In this document: positions 27,255 through 39,910 of the stretch, piece after piece | Position numbering within the stretch: the stretch's first letter is position 1 | Layout: every line of letters starts with the position of its first letter | NCBI GenBank assembly: GCA_022826005.1 | Contig: JAJDVT010000109.1 | Coordinates: 62,001-126,000 of the forward strand | DNA length: 64,000 nt | Source of the DNA: Gemmatimonadota bacterium | GTDB lineage: Bacteria; Gemmatimonadota; Gemmatimonadetes; Longimicrobiales; Gaopeijiaceae | Reading direction: 5' to 3' | The notes under the pieces: generated by a model | What the model saw: the letters and a program-made list of their open reading frames with translations, nothing else | Databases searched by the model: none | What the model was told of the DNA's origin: nothing | Program-made: the position numbers and the translations under genes

Positions 27255-27575
27255 CTATTCCAGTGCCACCGCGGTGCCGCTCGTGGTCACCATGAGCATG
27301 CCGTTGCCGGTTCCCAGCACTTCGTAGTCCAGATCCACCCCGATGATCGCGTCGGCGCCGCGGGCACGCCCCTCGTGCGCCATGTCGCGGAGCGCTTCCT
27401 CGCGGGCCGTGCGCAGGGCCTTCTCGTAGGCGCCCGAACGGCCACCGACAATGTCACGGATCCCGGCCAGGAAGTCCTTGACGATGTTGGCGCCGATGAT
27501 GGCTTCCCCGGTAACAATGCCCAGGTATTCGCCGATGCGGGATCCCTCCACCGAGTTCGTCGTTGTAACGATCAA
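27255..27575 (-). CDS. YbjQ/UPF0145-family protein
   Basis: A 106-residue protein of the YbjQ family (sometimes called heavy-metal-binding domain), forming pentameric rings in known structures; biochemical role unsettled. Recognisable segments: [20 protein letters not shown], an Arg/Glu-rich helix ([15 protein letters not shown]), and the closing strand [13 protein letters not shown]. The start is TTG at 27575 with an excellent GGAGGAG six bases before it, which fits the family N-terminus ([10 protein letters not shown]). It lies 55 bases after purD in the same operon. Confidence 0.9.
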   Translation of the reverse strand: MIVTTTNSVEGSRIGEYLGIVTGEAIIGANIVKDFLAGIRDIVGGRSGAYEKALRTAREEALRDMAHEGRARGADAIIGVDLDYEVLGTGNGMLMVTTSGTAVALE

Positions 27576-27630
27576 CGCTGCTCCTCCAATCCGCTTGTGT
27601 TTCGTTTACAGGGGAAATCCTGCCATTCCG

Positions 27631-28899
27631 TCAGGTCCGCCGCCGGGCCTCCCGCCAACCGATGTCTCCGCGGAACCGGCATCCCTCGAAGGTGATTGCA
27701 GCCGCCACATCGCGGCTCGCCGCCCGCGCACGGCCGAAATCCCGGTCGACCGCGGTCACGGCCAGGACGCGTCCGCCGGAGGTGACCAGCCGGCCGGCCT
27801 CGAGCGAGGTGCCGGCGTGAAATACGTGAACCGCGTCGGGAAGGGAGGGGATCGAGACGGGTGCTCCCTTGCGGTACGCGCCCGGATACCCGTCGGCGGC
27901 CAGCACCGTGGTCACGGCCGCCGCCTCCACGAAGGCCGGCACGTGGCCCGAGAGCCCCGACCCCTCCGCCACTGCGAACATCGGCTCCATGAGGGACGAT
28001 GAGAGCAGGGGGAGCACCGCCTGGGTTTCGGGATCGCCGAAGCGACAGTTGAACTCGACGACGCGGGGGCCGTCGCCGGTGATCATGAGCCCCGCATAGA
28101 GAAGTCCGCTGAAGGGGCTCCCACCCTCTGCCAGCGCCCGCAGCACCGGGGTCACGATCCGCTCTCCCACCTCCTGCATCAGCGCATCGGTAACGAACCC
28201 GACCGGGGCATAGGCCCCCATCCCGCCGGTGTTCGGCCCCGTGTCGCCCTCGCCGATCCTCTTGTGGTCCTGCGACGCGAGGAGGGGCACGAAGTCCTCC
28301 CCGTGGGCGAGGTAGAAGACCGAGAGCTCCTCACCCTCCATGTACTCCTCGATCACGACCTGCTGGCCGGCCTCCCCGAAGGCCCCCGAGAACATTTCCC
28401 GGGCCGTGGCCACCGCCTCGTCGACCGTGCTGCACACCACCGCCCCCTTCCCGGCCGCCAGCCCCGACGCCTTGACCACGATCGGGGCTCCCATCGCCTC
28501 GATGCAGGCCGCGGCCGCACTCGCGTCCGCATGCACCTCATAGGCCGCGGTCGGAACCCCGGCCCCCGCCATCAGGTCCTTGGCGAACGCCTTGCTGGAC
28601 TCGATCCTCGCGGCGGCGGCCGAGGGGCCGAAGACGGGGATCCCGGCGCCCCTGAGCCGGTCGGCCAGCCCCGCGGCCAGCGGCGTCTCGGGGCCGACCA
28701 CGACGAGATCGATCCGGTTGGCGGCCGCCCACCCGGCAAGCGCCACCACGTCTGTGGGCGAGATGGCCACGCCGGTGCAGTGCGGCGCCATCCCGCCGTT
28801 CGGCAGCGTCGCGAAGAACGACGCGCCGGGGGCGTCCCGGCGGAGCTTCCACAGCAGCGCGTGCTCGCGCCCGCCGTTGCCCGCGATCAGGATGCGCAT
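27631..28899 (-). CDS. purD: Phosphoribosylamine-glycine ligase
   Basis: A 422-residue ATP-grasp enzyme joining phosphoribosylamine and glycine in the second step of purine synthesis. The N-terminal GNGGREHALLWKL, the VVGPETPLAAGLADRL segment, the ATP-grasp loop KASGLAAGKGAVV, the EEYMEGEELS segment and NCRFGDPETQ metal/ATP residues are all present. ATG 28899 begins exactly at the conserved N-terminus (MRILIAGNGG). It is 34 bases after the M48 gene and is the only purine gene in the window. Confidence 0.97.
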   Translation of the reverse strand: MRILIAGNGGREHALLWKLRRDAPGASFFATLPNGGMAPHCTGVAISPTDVVALAGWAAANRIDLVVVGPETPLAAGLADRLRGAGIPVFGPSAAAARIESSKAFAKDLMAGAGVPTAAYEVHADASAAAACIEAMGAPIVVKASGLAAGKGAVVCSTVDEAVATAREMFSGAFGEAGQQVVIEEYMEGEELSVFYLAHGEDFVPLLASQDHKRIGEGDTGPNTGGMGAYAPVGFVTDALMQEVGERIVTPVLRALAEGGSPFSGLLYAGLMITGDGPRVVEFNCRFGDPETQAVLPLLSSSLMEPMFAVAEGSGLSGHVPAFVEAAAVTTVLAADGYPGAYRKGAPVSIPSLPDAVHVFHAGTSLEAGRLVTSGGRVLAVTAVDRDFGRARAASRDVAAAITFEGCRFRGDIGWREARRRT

Positions 28900-28933
28900 C
28901 GTGCGTCTCCGGCTCCGGTGGGTGCAGGCCCGG

Positions 28934-29968
28934 TCACCGCCGGAAGTTGTCCAGGAAGCTCTCGCCGACCCGCCGGGCCGCGCCGGCCATCTGGTCCAGC
29001 ATCTCCTTTGCGCCCTTGCCGTAGGCGTTGGCAGCCTCGGAGAGGTCTTCCGCGTACGCCGGATCGGGCTCGCCCCGGCGCTGGTATTCGCCCCTGAGCA
29101 CCCGGTCGTAGGCGCCGGACTCGATCCAGGCACGCAGCTCCGCGACCCGCAGGACCCAGAAGGGGTGTGTCTCCATGATCACGTTCAGCACCTTGAAGAC
29201 CTGGTCGGCGAGATCGCCGGACTCCCGGTATTCCTCCGCCTGGCGGATGAACTCGGGAAGCGATGTCTGCTCGTCCGAACCGCCGCCGGCCATCTTGAGC
29301 ATCGAGGAGAGCACCACCTCCGGATCCTGGATCGCCAGCAGGCCGGCACGGTCGGCCGAGAGCTCGCTCTTCCGGGACCATTCCAGCAGGCCGACGAGGA
29401 TCGCCCGGGCCGCCAGCCCCACGATCGGAAAGCCCAGCTTGGCCAGCTCGATGAGCAGTTCGGTCATCGTGCGGTAGAGGACGTGGTCGCTCATCACGTG
29501 CCCGACTTCGTGCCCCATCACATAGGAGATCTGCCGGTCGTCCAGCAGCGCGAGAGACCCGGAGTTGAGGATGATGAACGGCCTGTCCATCCCGTACGCA
29601 CCGGCGTTGACGACCGGATTCTGCGCTACGAAGAGGGGGTAGCGTTCCGGGGCGTCCAGGGTATCGCAGACGTCCTCGTACAGCTCCCACAGGTGCGGGA
29701 ACTGGCTGGGGCCCACGCGCACGGCGTTCGCCTGGAAGGCGAGCCGGACCGGCTTTTCGCCGAAGAAGCCGAAGAGGGCGCGGAGGACCTGGTCGAAGAG
29801 GGGAAGCTTCCTCAGCGCGGCCAGAGCCGCCCTGTCCGCGGGGTGCTCCCAGACACGCGAAGAGATGTCGGTGAGGATCCGCTTGCCGCCGCCGCCCGTG
29901 CCAGGACCTCCGCCGGAGCCTTCGCCGCCTCCCCAGCCGCCTGAATCGGAGAAGTCGTAGTCGGTCAT
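28934..29968 (-). CDS. M48-family zinc metalloprotease
   Basis: A 344-residue M48 protease. The zinc motif HEVGH is at 153-157 inside YVMGHEVGHVMSDH, and the third ligand is E202 in SELSADRAG. The first 30 residues are Gly/Ser-rich and acidic, probably disordered, and there is no signal peptide, so a cytoplasmic or membrane-associated location is likely (one weak hydrophobic stretch at about 178-196). It may act in protein quality control like other M48 members. It lies 9 bases after the PLP enzyme gene and before purD. Confidence 0.88.
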   Translation of the reverse strand: MTDYDFSDSGGWGGGEGSGGGPGTGGGGKRILTDISSRVWEHPADRAALAALRKLPLFDQVLRALFGFFGEKPVRLAFQANAVRVGPSQFPHLWELYEDVCDTLDAPERYPLFVAQNPVVNAGAYGMDRPFIILNSGSLALLDDRQISYVMGHEVGHVMSDHVLYRTMTELLIELAKLGFPIVGLAARAILVGLLEWSRKSELSADRAGLLAIQDPEVVLSSMLKMAGGGSDEQTSLPEFIRQAEEYRESGDLADQVFKVLNVIMETHPFWVLRVAELRAWIESGAYDRVLRGEYQRRGEPDPAYAEDLSEAANAYGKGAKEMLDQMAGAARRVGESFLDNFRR

Positions 29969-29977
29969 GTCGTGTTC

Positions 29978-31162
29978 CTATTCATTGTTGCGAAGCGCCT
30001 GTTCCAGATCTTCGACGAGGTCCCTTCCGTCCTCGATGCCGACGGAGAACCGCACCAGGCCGTTTGTGATCCCCATGCGCAGGCGCGCCTCCTCGGGAAC
30101 CGACGCGTGGGTCATTACCGAGGGGATCGAGATCATCGATTCCACCCCGCCCAGGCTCTCGGCGAGGCGGAAGAGGCGGGTGCGCTCCACCAGCCGCTTG
30201 GCGTCCGCTTGCGAGAACTCGGCCGAGAGCATCCCGGCGAAGCCGGTCATCTGGCGGCGCGCCAGTTCGTGGCCGGGATGAGACGCCAGCCCCGGGTAGT
30301 GCACCGCCCGCGCCGCCGGGTGGGACTCGAGGAACTCGGCGATCCGCACCCCGTTGCGGTTGTGGCACTCCATGCGCAGGTGCAGGGTGCGCGTGCCGCG
30401 CAGCGTCAGCCAGGAGTCCATGGGGCCGGGCAGGGGACCGGTCGATTTGCGCACGAAGTGGAGTTCGTCGGCCAGGGCGTCGTCGTTGACCACGAGGATG
30501 CCGCCGAGCAGGTCCGAATGGCCGCTGAGGTACTTCGTGGTCGAGTGCATGACCACATCGGCACCGAGGGATAGCGGCCGCTGGTTGCCGGGCGACGCGA
30601 AGGTGCTGTCCACGCAGAGGAGGATGCCGCGCCGCCTTGCGATCTCCGAGATCGCCCTGATGTCGGCGATGCGCATCAGCGGGTTCGAGGGGGTCTCGAG
30701 GTGGATCAGGCGGGTTTCCGGGCGGATAGCGGCCTCCACCGCGCCGGGGTCGCGGGTGTCGGCCAGGGTCACCTCGATTCCGAGGCGGGACAGGATCCGC
30801 GTGAACATCCGGGTGGTGCCGCCGTAGGTGTTCTCCTCGCTGACGATGTGTCCGCCGGCGGCGACCGCCTTGGCGAGGCACTCGATGGCCGCGAGGCCGC
30901 TGGAAAACGCGATTCCGTGCCGGCCGCCCTCCAGCGCCGCGATGTTGGCCTCGGAGGCTTCCCGGGTGGGGTTCTGAAGGCGCGCGTACTCGTAGCCCCG
31001 GTGCCGCCCGATGCCATCCTGGACGTAGGTGGACGTCTGGAAGATCGGCGTCGTGATCGCGCCGGTGACCGGTTCGGGGGACTGCCCGGCGTGTACGCAG
31101 AGGGTGTCGAAACGGCCTGCCCGGGTCTCGGGTACCGGTTCGCTCCGCGACGGATCGGACAA
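29978..31162 (-). CDS. Cys/Met metabolism PLP-dependent enzyme (cystathionine gamma-synthase/beta-lyase type)
   Basis: A 394-residue trans-sulfuration-family enzyme. Landmarks from the chosen start: YEYARLQNPTR (58-68), SSGLAAIE (88-95), TYGGTTR (112-118), the cofactor Asp in VDSTFASP (D185) and the PLP lysine in HSTTKYLSGHSD (K210). A TTG at 31162 with AGGAG eight bases ahead is chosen; an ATG at 31276 would put the start upstream of the likely -10 element and add 38 unconserved residues. It leads a seven-gene minus-strand run. Cystathionine gamma-synthase or beta-lyase is likely, but the exact reaction is not resolved. Confidence 0.87.
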   Translation of the reverse strand: MSDPSRSEPVPETRAGRFDTLCVHAGQSPEPVTGAITTPIFQTSTYVQDGIGRHRGYEYARLQNPTREASEANIAALEGGRHGIAFSSGLAAIECLAKAVAAGGHIVSEENTYGGTTRMFTRILSRLGIEVTLADTRDPGAVEAAIRPETRLIHLETPSNPLMRIADIRAISEIARRRGILLCVDSTFASPGNQRPLSLGADVVMHSTTKYLSGHSDLLGGILVVNDDALADELHFVRKSTGPLPGPMDSWLTLRGTRTLHLRMECHNRNGVRIAEFLESHPAARAVHYPGLASHPGHELARRQMTGFAGMLSAEFSQADAKRLVERTRLFRLAESLGGVESMISIPSVMTHASVPEEARLRMGITNGLVRFSVGIEDGRDLVEDLEQALRNNE

Positions 31163-31237
31163 AGGCGGCGCTCCTGTGGATGATGAGGTGGCCGGCCGGT
31201 TGGGGCCGGTGTGGCCCACCGCGGCATGGCCGGTCTG

Positions 31238-31243
31238 AATATA
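31238..31243 (-). promoter_or_regulatory. Putative -10 element for the seven-gene minus-strand run
   Basis: Reading on the minus strand, GCTATATTC contains TATATT at 31243-31238, about 75 bases before the TTG start at 31162. The leader between them can form a GC-rich hairpin (GGTGGGCC paired with GGCCACC), which I do not recognise as a known riboswitch. Confidence 0.35.
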
Positions 31244-31347
31244 GCATGGGGCCACGGAACGCACCGGCGGACACAAGGACCCGGGTGGATCCCGGGGGGT
31301 GCCCCTGATCGGGATATTCCCCGCACGCGCCGCCGGCGGGGCTGTGC

Positions 31348-31353
31348 TAACTT
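31348..31353 (+). promoter_or_regulatory. Putative -10 element for glmM-glmS
   Basis: TAACTT at 31348-31353 in the context GCTAACTTTC, about 80 bases before the glmM ATG. The same GGCTAACTTTC context appears before alaS. No convincing -35 is visible. Confidence 0.35.
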
Positions 31354-31433
31354 TCCGTGCGAGCCAGGGGCGCCGCGAGCGTCCGTGCCGCCCTGCGCGA
31401 TCGCCGCCTCACCTCCGACCCGACTCCGCCAGC

Positions 31434-32843
31434 ATGCCGATCCGTCTCCCCGCCGACCTCATGGTGAGCGTCTCCGGTTTTCGGGGGCGCGTGGGGCCGT
31501 CGCTCACGCCCGAGCTGGTGGCGGGCCTGGGGGCCGCGTACGGAGCCTTCGTCCGGGACGAGGGGGACGGGGACACGGTGATCGTGGGGCGCGATTCGCG
31601 CACCTCGGGACCGATGCTGATGCGCTCGGCGGTGGCGGGGCTGCTCTCGGTGGGGTGCAGGGTGGTGGAGCTCGGTGTGGTCCCCACGCCGACGCTGATG
31701 CTCGCGGTGAAGGAGGCCGGTGCGGCGGGGGGGATCGCCGTGACCGCCAGCCACAACGCTGCCGAGTGGAACGCGCTCAAGTTCGCCGCGCGCGGGGGCG
31801 CCTTCCTTCCGCCCGAGCGGATGATCCGCTTCCAGGAACGGGTGAGGGAGGAGGATCCGGCGCGGGCGGCGTGGGACGCAATCCCGCGGGTGGACCGGGA
31901 TGCGGGCGCGCCCGGACGTCACGTCGAGCGGATCCTGGGGCTGCCGTTCGTTGATGTGGAAGGGGTCCGCCGGGAGCGGGTGCGCGTGGCGCTGGACTGC
32001 GTCAACGGCGCCGGGGGGGTCGTGCTGCCGGATCTTCTGGAGCGGCTGGGGTGCGAGGTGCACGCGATCGGGCTGGAGCCGCACGGGAGGTTCCACCGGG
32101 ATCCGGAGCCGACCGCGCGTAATCTCGCCGCTCTGGGTGAACTCGTGCGCGACAGTGGAGCCCGGATCGGGTTGGCGGTGGATCCGGACGCCGACCGGCT
32201 GTCGCTGGTTGACGAGCGGGGGCGCGCGCTGGGCGAGGATCTCACGCTCGCGCTGGCGGCGGACGTGGTGCTGCGGCGCGAGCGCGGCCGCGTGGTGACC
32301 AACCTGTCGACGAGCCGGGTGGTGGAGGACATTGCGCGCGGGCACGGGTGCCGTGTGGCGAGGGCGCCGGTGGGCGAAATCAACGTGGTGGTGAGGATGG
32401 TGGCCGAGGGGGCGGTGGTGGGGGGGGAGGGGAACGGGGGGGTGATCGTTCCCGCGCTCCACCTCACCCGCGACGCGCCGGCCGGGGCGGCGCTGCTGCT
32501 CCAGTACCTTGCCGACGAGCCCGGGATCCCGCTGTCGGAACGGGTCGCCACGCTCCCCTCCTACACGATCGTGAAGGAGAAGGCCGCCTTCCCGCGGGAG
32601 GCGCTCGCGGCGGCTTACACGGCCCTGGCGGAACAATTCCCGCCGGGCGTGCGTGACGACTCCGACGGCCTTCGGATCGAGTGGCCCGCCAGAGGCGCGT
32701 GGCTGCATGTGCGGCCATCGGGCACCGAGCCCGTGGTGCGCCTGATCGCGGAGGCGCCTGACCCGCCGCCGGCACAGTCGCTGGTGGACCGGGCGCGAGG
32801 AATACTGAACGCCTGCATCGCGACAGGTGGGGCGGCCGGCTGA
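31434..32843 (+). CDS. glmM: Phosphoglucosamine mutase
   Basis: A 469-residue phosphohexomutase converting glucosamine-6-phosphate to glucosamine-1-phosphate for UDP-GlcNAc synthesis. The phosphoserine loop TASHNAAEWN, the metal loop DPDADRLSLVD, the sugar loop GGEGNGGV (EGNG in place of the usual GEQSGH) and the phosphate-binding RPSGTEP are present. The ATG at 31434 begins just before VSVSGFRGRVG, the usual N-terminus. The TGA stop shares its A with the ATG of glmS, so the pair is translationally coupled, which supports GlmM over phosphoglucomutase/phosphomannomutase. The atypical sugar loop leaves some doubt about exact specificity. Confidence 0.9.
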   Translation: MPIRLPADLMVSVSGFRGRVGPSLTPELVAGLGAAYGAFVRDEGDGDTVIVGRDSRTSGPMLMRSAVAGLLSVGCRVVELGVVPTPTLMLAVKEAGAAGGIAVTASHNAAEWNALKFAARGGAFLPPERMIRFQERVREEDPARAAWDAIPRVDRDAGAPGRHVERILGLPFVDVEGVRRERVRVALDCVNGAGGVVLPDLLERLGCEVHAIGLEPHGRFHRDPEPTARNLAALGELVRDSGARIGLAVDPDADRLSLVDERGRALGEDLTLALAADVVLRRERGRVVTNLSTSRVVEDIARGHGCRVARAPVGEINVVVRMVAEGAVVGGEGNGGVIVPALHLTRDAPAGAALLLQYLADEPGIPLSERVATLPSYTIVKEKAAFPREALAAAYTALAEQFPPGVRDDSDGLRIEWPARGAWLHVRPSGTEPVVRLIAEAPDPPPAQSLVDRARGILNACIATGGAAG

Positions 32844-34681
32844 TGTGCGGCATCATCGGCTATATCGGTCAGCGTCCGGCCGGCCCGATCCTGCTGGAGG
32901 GGCTCAAGCGCCTGGAGTACCGGGGCTACGATTCGGCGGGGCTGGCGATCTTGACCGGCGGCCCCGGTCTGGCGGTCGTGAAGCGCCCGGGAAAGATCGC
33001 CCAGCTGGAAGACGCGCTGAACGGGCGCTTTCCCGACGGCACCTGCGGGATCGCACACACCCGCTGGGCGACGCACGGCATCCCCAATCGGGTGAACGCC
33101 CACCCGCACGTCTCGTCCTCGGACGACATCGCCCTGGTCCACAACGGCATCATCGAGAGCGCGGCCCGCCAGCGCCCTCTGCTCCGCGACCTGGGCTACC
33201 GATTCCGCAGCGAGACCGACACGGAGGTGCTCGTGCACCTCATCGACCTGGCCTTTCGCGAGTGCGACCGTCTTGAGGACGCCGTGGCCGGAGCGCTGGC
33301 GAGGATCGAGGGGACCTACGGCATCGCCGTCGTCAGTGCCCGTGATCCGGGGAAGATCGTGGTAGCCCGGAACGGCAGCCCGGTTCTCCTGGGGATCGGC
33401 CCGAACGACGAGTACTTCGTGGCCTCCGACGCGGCTGCGGTCGTCGCGCACACGCAGAAGGTCGCGCGGCTGCGCGACGGCGATTCCGCGGTCCTGAGCC
33501 GTGAAGGCTACCGCACCTTCGACCCGGCCAGACGCGCGGTCAGCCGCGGTTTCCACATCGTCACCTCGGATGCGGAGACGATAGGGAAGGGCGGCTACGA
33601 CCACTACATGTACAAGGAGATCCTTGAACAGCCGTCCTCGTTGCGCGACGTCATGAGGGGGCGGCTCCTCGAGGAGGAGGGCACCGCCCGGCTGGGCGGG
33701 ATCACCATGTCGGACCGGAAGCTGGCGGCGGTCGACCGGATAGTCGTCACCGCCTGCGGGACGAGTTGGCATGCGGGGCTGATCGGGGCCCGCATGATCG
33801 AAGAGATGGCCAGGATCCCGGTCACGGTCGAATACGCGTCGGAGTTCCGCTACCGCAACGCCGTGCTGGCCCCGACCACCCTGGTGATGGGCGTCAGCCA
33901 GTCCGGCGAAACCGCAGACACCCTGGCCGCGCTCAGGGAAGCGAAGCGGCGCGGCTGCCCTATCATGGGGATCGTCAACGTGGTCGGCTCGACAATCGCG
34001 GCCGAGACCGACTTCGGCATGTACCTGCACGCCGGACCGGAGATCGGCGTGGCCTCCACCAAGGCGTTTACCAGCCAGGTCGTAGCGCTCGCCCTGTTCG
34101 CCCTCTACCTGGCGCGGCGCAGGAACATGTCGATTCTCGAGGGACGCCGGCTGGTGCGGGCGCTTACAGGGCTGCCGGACCAGGTGGAGGAGGCGTTGAA
34201 GGTGGACCGGCATGTGAAGGAACTGGCCCGCATCTACCGGGATGCACCGAACTTCCTCTATCTCGGTCGCGGCTACCAGTTTCCGGTAGCCCTCGAGGGA
34301 GCTCTCAAGTTGAAGGAGGTAAGTTACATTCACGCAGAGGGTTATCCCGCCGCAGAAATGAAGCACGGGCCCATCGCGCTGATCGACGAGAACATGCCGG
34401 TGGTGGTGCTGGCGCCGCGAGACGGCGTCTACGCCAAGACGCTTTCGAACATCGAGGAGGTGCGGGCGCGCCGCGGCCGGGTGATCGCGGTGGTCAACGA
34501 CCGGAGGGACGAAATCGCGGACCGGGTGGACGATGTCATCGTGGTTCCGTCCACCGTGCCCGCGCTCATGCCCGTGCTCGCGGCCGTTCCGCTTCAGCTG
34601 CTGGCGTATCACATGGCGGTGATGCGCGGCTGTGACGTGGACCAGCCGCGCAACCTCGCCAAGTCGGTGACGGTGGAGTGA
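32843..34681 (+). CDS. glmS: Glutamine-fructose-6-phosphate aminotransferase (isomerizing)
   Basis: A 612-residue enzyme making glucosamine-6-phosphate from fructose-6-phosphate and glutamine. The N-terminus CGIIGYIG puts the glutaminase nucleophile Cys right after Met1; HTRWATHG and the VHNGIIEN-like VHNGIIES follow. Two SIS domains fill the C-terminal half (TACGTSWHAGL, SQSGETADTLAAL, STKAFTSQ) and the product ends in DQPRNLAKSVTVE, the universal tail. No glmS ribozyme is possible here because the ATG overlaps the glmM stop. Confidence 0.98.
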   Translation: MCGIIGYIGQRPAGPILLEGLKRLEYRGYDSAGLAILTGGPGLAVVKRPGKIAQLEDALNGRFPDGTCGIAHTRWATHGIPNRVNAHPHVSSSDDIALVHNGIIESAARQRPLLRDLGYRFRSETDTEVLVHLIDLAFRECDRLEDAVAGALARIEGTYGIAVVSARDPGKIVVARNGSPVLLGIGPNDEYFVASDAAAVVAHTQKVARLRDGDSAVLSREGYRTFDPARRAVSRGFHIVTSDAETIGKGGYDHYMYKEILEQPSSLRDVMRGRLLEEEGTARLGGITMSDRKLAAVDRIVVTACGTSWHAGLIGARMIEEMARIPVTVEYASEFRYRNAVLAPTTLVMGVSQSGETADTLAALREAKRRGCPIMGIVNVVGSTIAAETDFGMYLHAGPEIGVASTKAFTSQVVALALFALYLARRRNMSILEGRRLVRALTGLPDQVEEALKVDRHVKELARIYRDAPNFLYLGRGYQFPVALEGALKLKEVSYIHAEGYPAAEMKHGPIALIDENMPVVVLAPRDGVYAKTLSNIEEVRARRGRVIAVVNDRRDEIADRVDDVIVVPSTVPALMPVLAAVPLQLLAYHMAVMRGCDVDQPRNLAKSVTVE

Positions 34682-34688
34682 GCGGCGG

Positions 34689-35129
34689 GTGAGGATCGTC
34701 GTGCAGCGCGTGAGCGAGGCCTCCGTCACTTCGGAGGGCGAGACCCTCGGCGCGATCGGCCCCGGGCTGGTGGTACTGGTGGGCTTCACCGCCGGCGACG
34801 ACCAGGCCGGCGCCGGCTGGATGGCCGACAAGGTGGTGAATCTGCGCATCTTCAACGACGCCGCCGGGCGTATGAACCGGTCGCTGCTCGACATCTCCGG
34901 CGAAGTGCTGGCGGTCTCGCAGTTCACTCTCTACGGGGATGCCGCGAAGGGGCGCCGGCCGTCGTTCATCCGCGCGGCCCGGCCCGAAGTCGCCATCCCG
35001 CTCTACGAAGAATTCGTGGCGGCGCTGCGGGGGATCATGCCCGGGGCGGTGCAGTCCGGGCGTTTCGGTGCCCTGATGGAGGTCGCGCTGGTCAACGACG
35101 GCCCGGTAACGCTGGTGATCGAGCGGTAG
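34689..35129 (+). CDS. dtd: D-aminoacyl-tRNA deacylase
   Basis: A 146-residue DTD protein that cleaves D-amino acids from mischarged tRNA. MRIVVQRVSEASV, the catalytic SQFTLYGD segment and the cross-dimer motif NDGPVT (the family's GP motif) are present. The start is GTG 34689, seven bases after glmS; the family N-terminus MR(A/I)VVQRV fits exactly. Length is the family norm. Confidence 0.97.
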   Translation: MRIVVQRVSEASVTSEGETLGAIGPGLVVLVGFTAGDDQAGAGWMADKVVNLRIFNDAAGRMNRSLLDISGEVLAVSQFTLYGDAAKGRRPSFIRAARPEVAIPLYEEFVAALRGIMPGAVQSGRFGALMEVALVNDGPVTLVIER

Positions 35130-35136
35130 TGCAGGA

Positions 35137-35733
35137 GTGAGCGTCCCCGTGGTGCTGGCGTCGGCCTCTCCCCGGCGCGCCGAGGTGCTGGCCATGCTGC
35201 GGATCTCGTTCACTGTCGCGCCCGCCGGGGTGGAGGAGCGCCGGCTCCCCGGGGAGTCTCCGCGCCGGTACGTGGAGCGGCTGGCGCGCGAAAAGGCCCG
35301 GGCGGCGATGCCTGCCCGCCCGGGCGCGCTGACCATCGCGGGTGACACGATCGTGGTCCTGGACGGGCGCGTGCTGGAGAAGCCGGCCGGCCCCGCGGAC
35401 GCCGCTGCCATGCTTGCCGCGCTGTCGGGGAGGGCGCACACGGTATACTCTGGTCTGGCATTGACCCGGGGAGAGCGGATTACGTCCGGGGTCGCCACGG
35501 CCCGGGTGGTCTTCCGCGACCTCGGGCGGGAGTTCATTGATCGCTATGTGGAAACGGGGGAACCTCTGGACAAGGCCGGCGCGTACGGGATTCAGGGATA
35601 CGGTTCCGCCCTGGTCAGGGAGATCGAGGGCGACTACTTCACCGTGGTAGGCCTGTCGGTGGCCGAATTCGTGACGCTGCTGCCCGGGCTGGGGCTACAG
35701 TACCGGCCGGGTGAAGGGGTGGTGGCTCGATGA
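35137..35733 (+). CDS. maf: Maf-family nucleotide pyrophosphatase
   Basis: A 198-residue Maf protein, a house-cleaning pyrophosphatase acting on dTTP/UTP or modified nucleotides. The N-terminal SASPRRAEVL, the AREKARAA helix, GDTIVVLDG with the catalytic Asp, and the GAYGIQGYG segment are characteristic; the last supports the dTTP/UTP (YhdE-like) subgroup. The start is GTG 35137, seven bases after dtd, with GCAGGA ahead. Confidence 0.94.
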   Translation: MSVPVVLASASPRRAEVLAMLRISFTVAPAGVEERRLPGESPRRYVERLAREKARAAMPARPGALTIAGDTIVVLDGRVLEKPAGPADAAAMLAALSGRAHTVYSGLALTRGERITSGVATARVVFRDLGREFIDRYVETGEPLDKAGAYGIQGYGSALVREIEGDYFTVVGLSVAEFVTLLPGLGLQYRPGEGVVAR

Positions 35734-35794
35734 CTCGCCCGAGCTGGTGCGATCTGCACCGGGATGCCGCGTGTTGCACCGGAGCGCCGCGGCG

Positions 35795-37309
<1,515 letters not shown>

Positions 37310-37438
37310 AGAGCCTGTCCCGGTCTGCGCACGAAGGCGGCGGTCGAGCAGCGTTGGCGGTGCGGATCCGGACGCCGAATGGCGGGCCACGCCCGGCGGG
37401 TGCAGGTCGCCGGAACAAACCCGGAGTGAGAATCCGCG

Positions 37439-37857
37439 ATGAAAAACGGACGCTTTTTCGTGGGACTGGTCGGGGTCGCCGCGGTAGTGGCCTGGCTGAT
37501 GTGGACCGGAATCAGCGACAGCATGGTGTACTATCTCACCCCTGTCGAACTGATGGCGCGGGTCGACGAGGATCCGACCTTCCACCAGGTGGGGGTCAAG
37601 GTCAGCGGACGGGTCGTCGAGGGATCGTGGGAGCGGGGAGCGGGAGGCACCGGCACCCACCGGTTCGTGGTCGCCGACCTCGAACGCCCGGAGGTCCTCT
37701 TCACGGTGGTGTATGAAGACGTCCTCCCGGACACCTTCAACGACACCGCCGAGGTCGTGCTGGAGGGCACCTACGGGACCGACGGCGTATTCGTTGCGCA
37801 CACCGTCCTCACCAAGTGCGGAAGCCGCTACGAGGCGGCGGAGGAGGAGTTGGCGGC

Positions 37858-37861
<4 letters not shown>
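37439..37861 (+). CDS. ccmE: Cytochrome c maturation heme chaperone CcmE, cysteine (CXXXY) type
   Basis: A 140-residue periplasmic heme chaperone anchored by one N-terminal helix (about 5-23). It carries the OB-fold beta segments VGVKVSGRVVEGS and VVYEDVLPDTF. In ordinary CcmE, heme is bound covalently by a His in HxxxY; here the site reads KCGSRYE, giving Cys127 and Tyr131, the CXXXY form known from archaea and some sulfate reducers (system I*). The gene opens a ccm operon and its stop overlaps the GTG of ccmF. The His-to-Cys change is read directly; functional equivalence is from family knowledge. Confidence 0.93.
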
Positions 37862-39903
<2,042 letters not shown>

Positions 39904-39910
39904 CGCTGCA

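Noticed and set aside
31163-31260. A SAM-type riboswitch before the PLP enzyme at 29978-31162.
   Set aside because: The leader has a GC-rich hairpin but none of the conserved SAM or SAH riboswitch cores I know.
32740-32850. A glmS ribozyme or riboswitch before glmS.
   Set aside because: The glmS ATG overlaps the glmM stop codon, leaving no leader, and no ribozyme core is visible.
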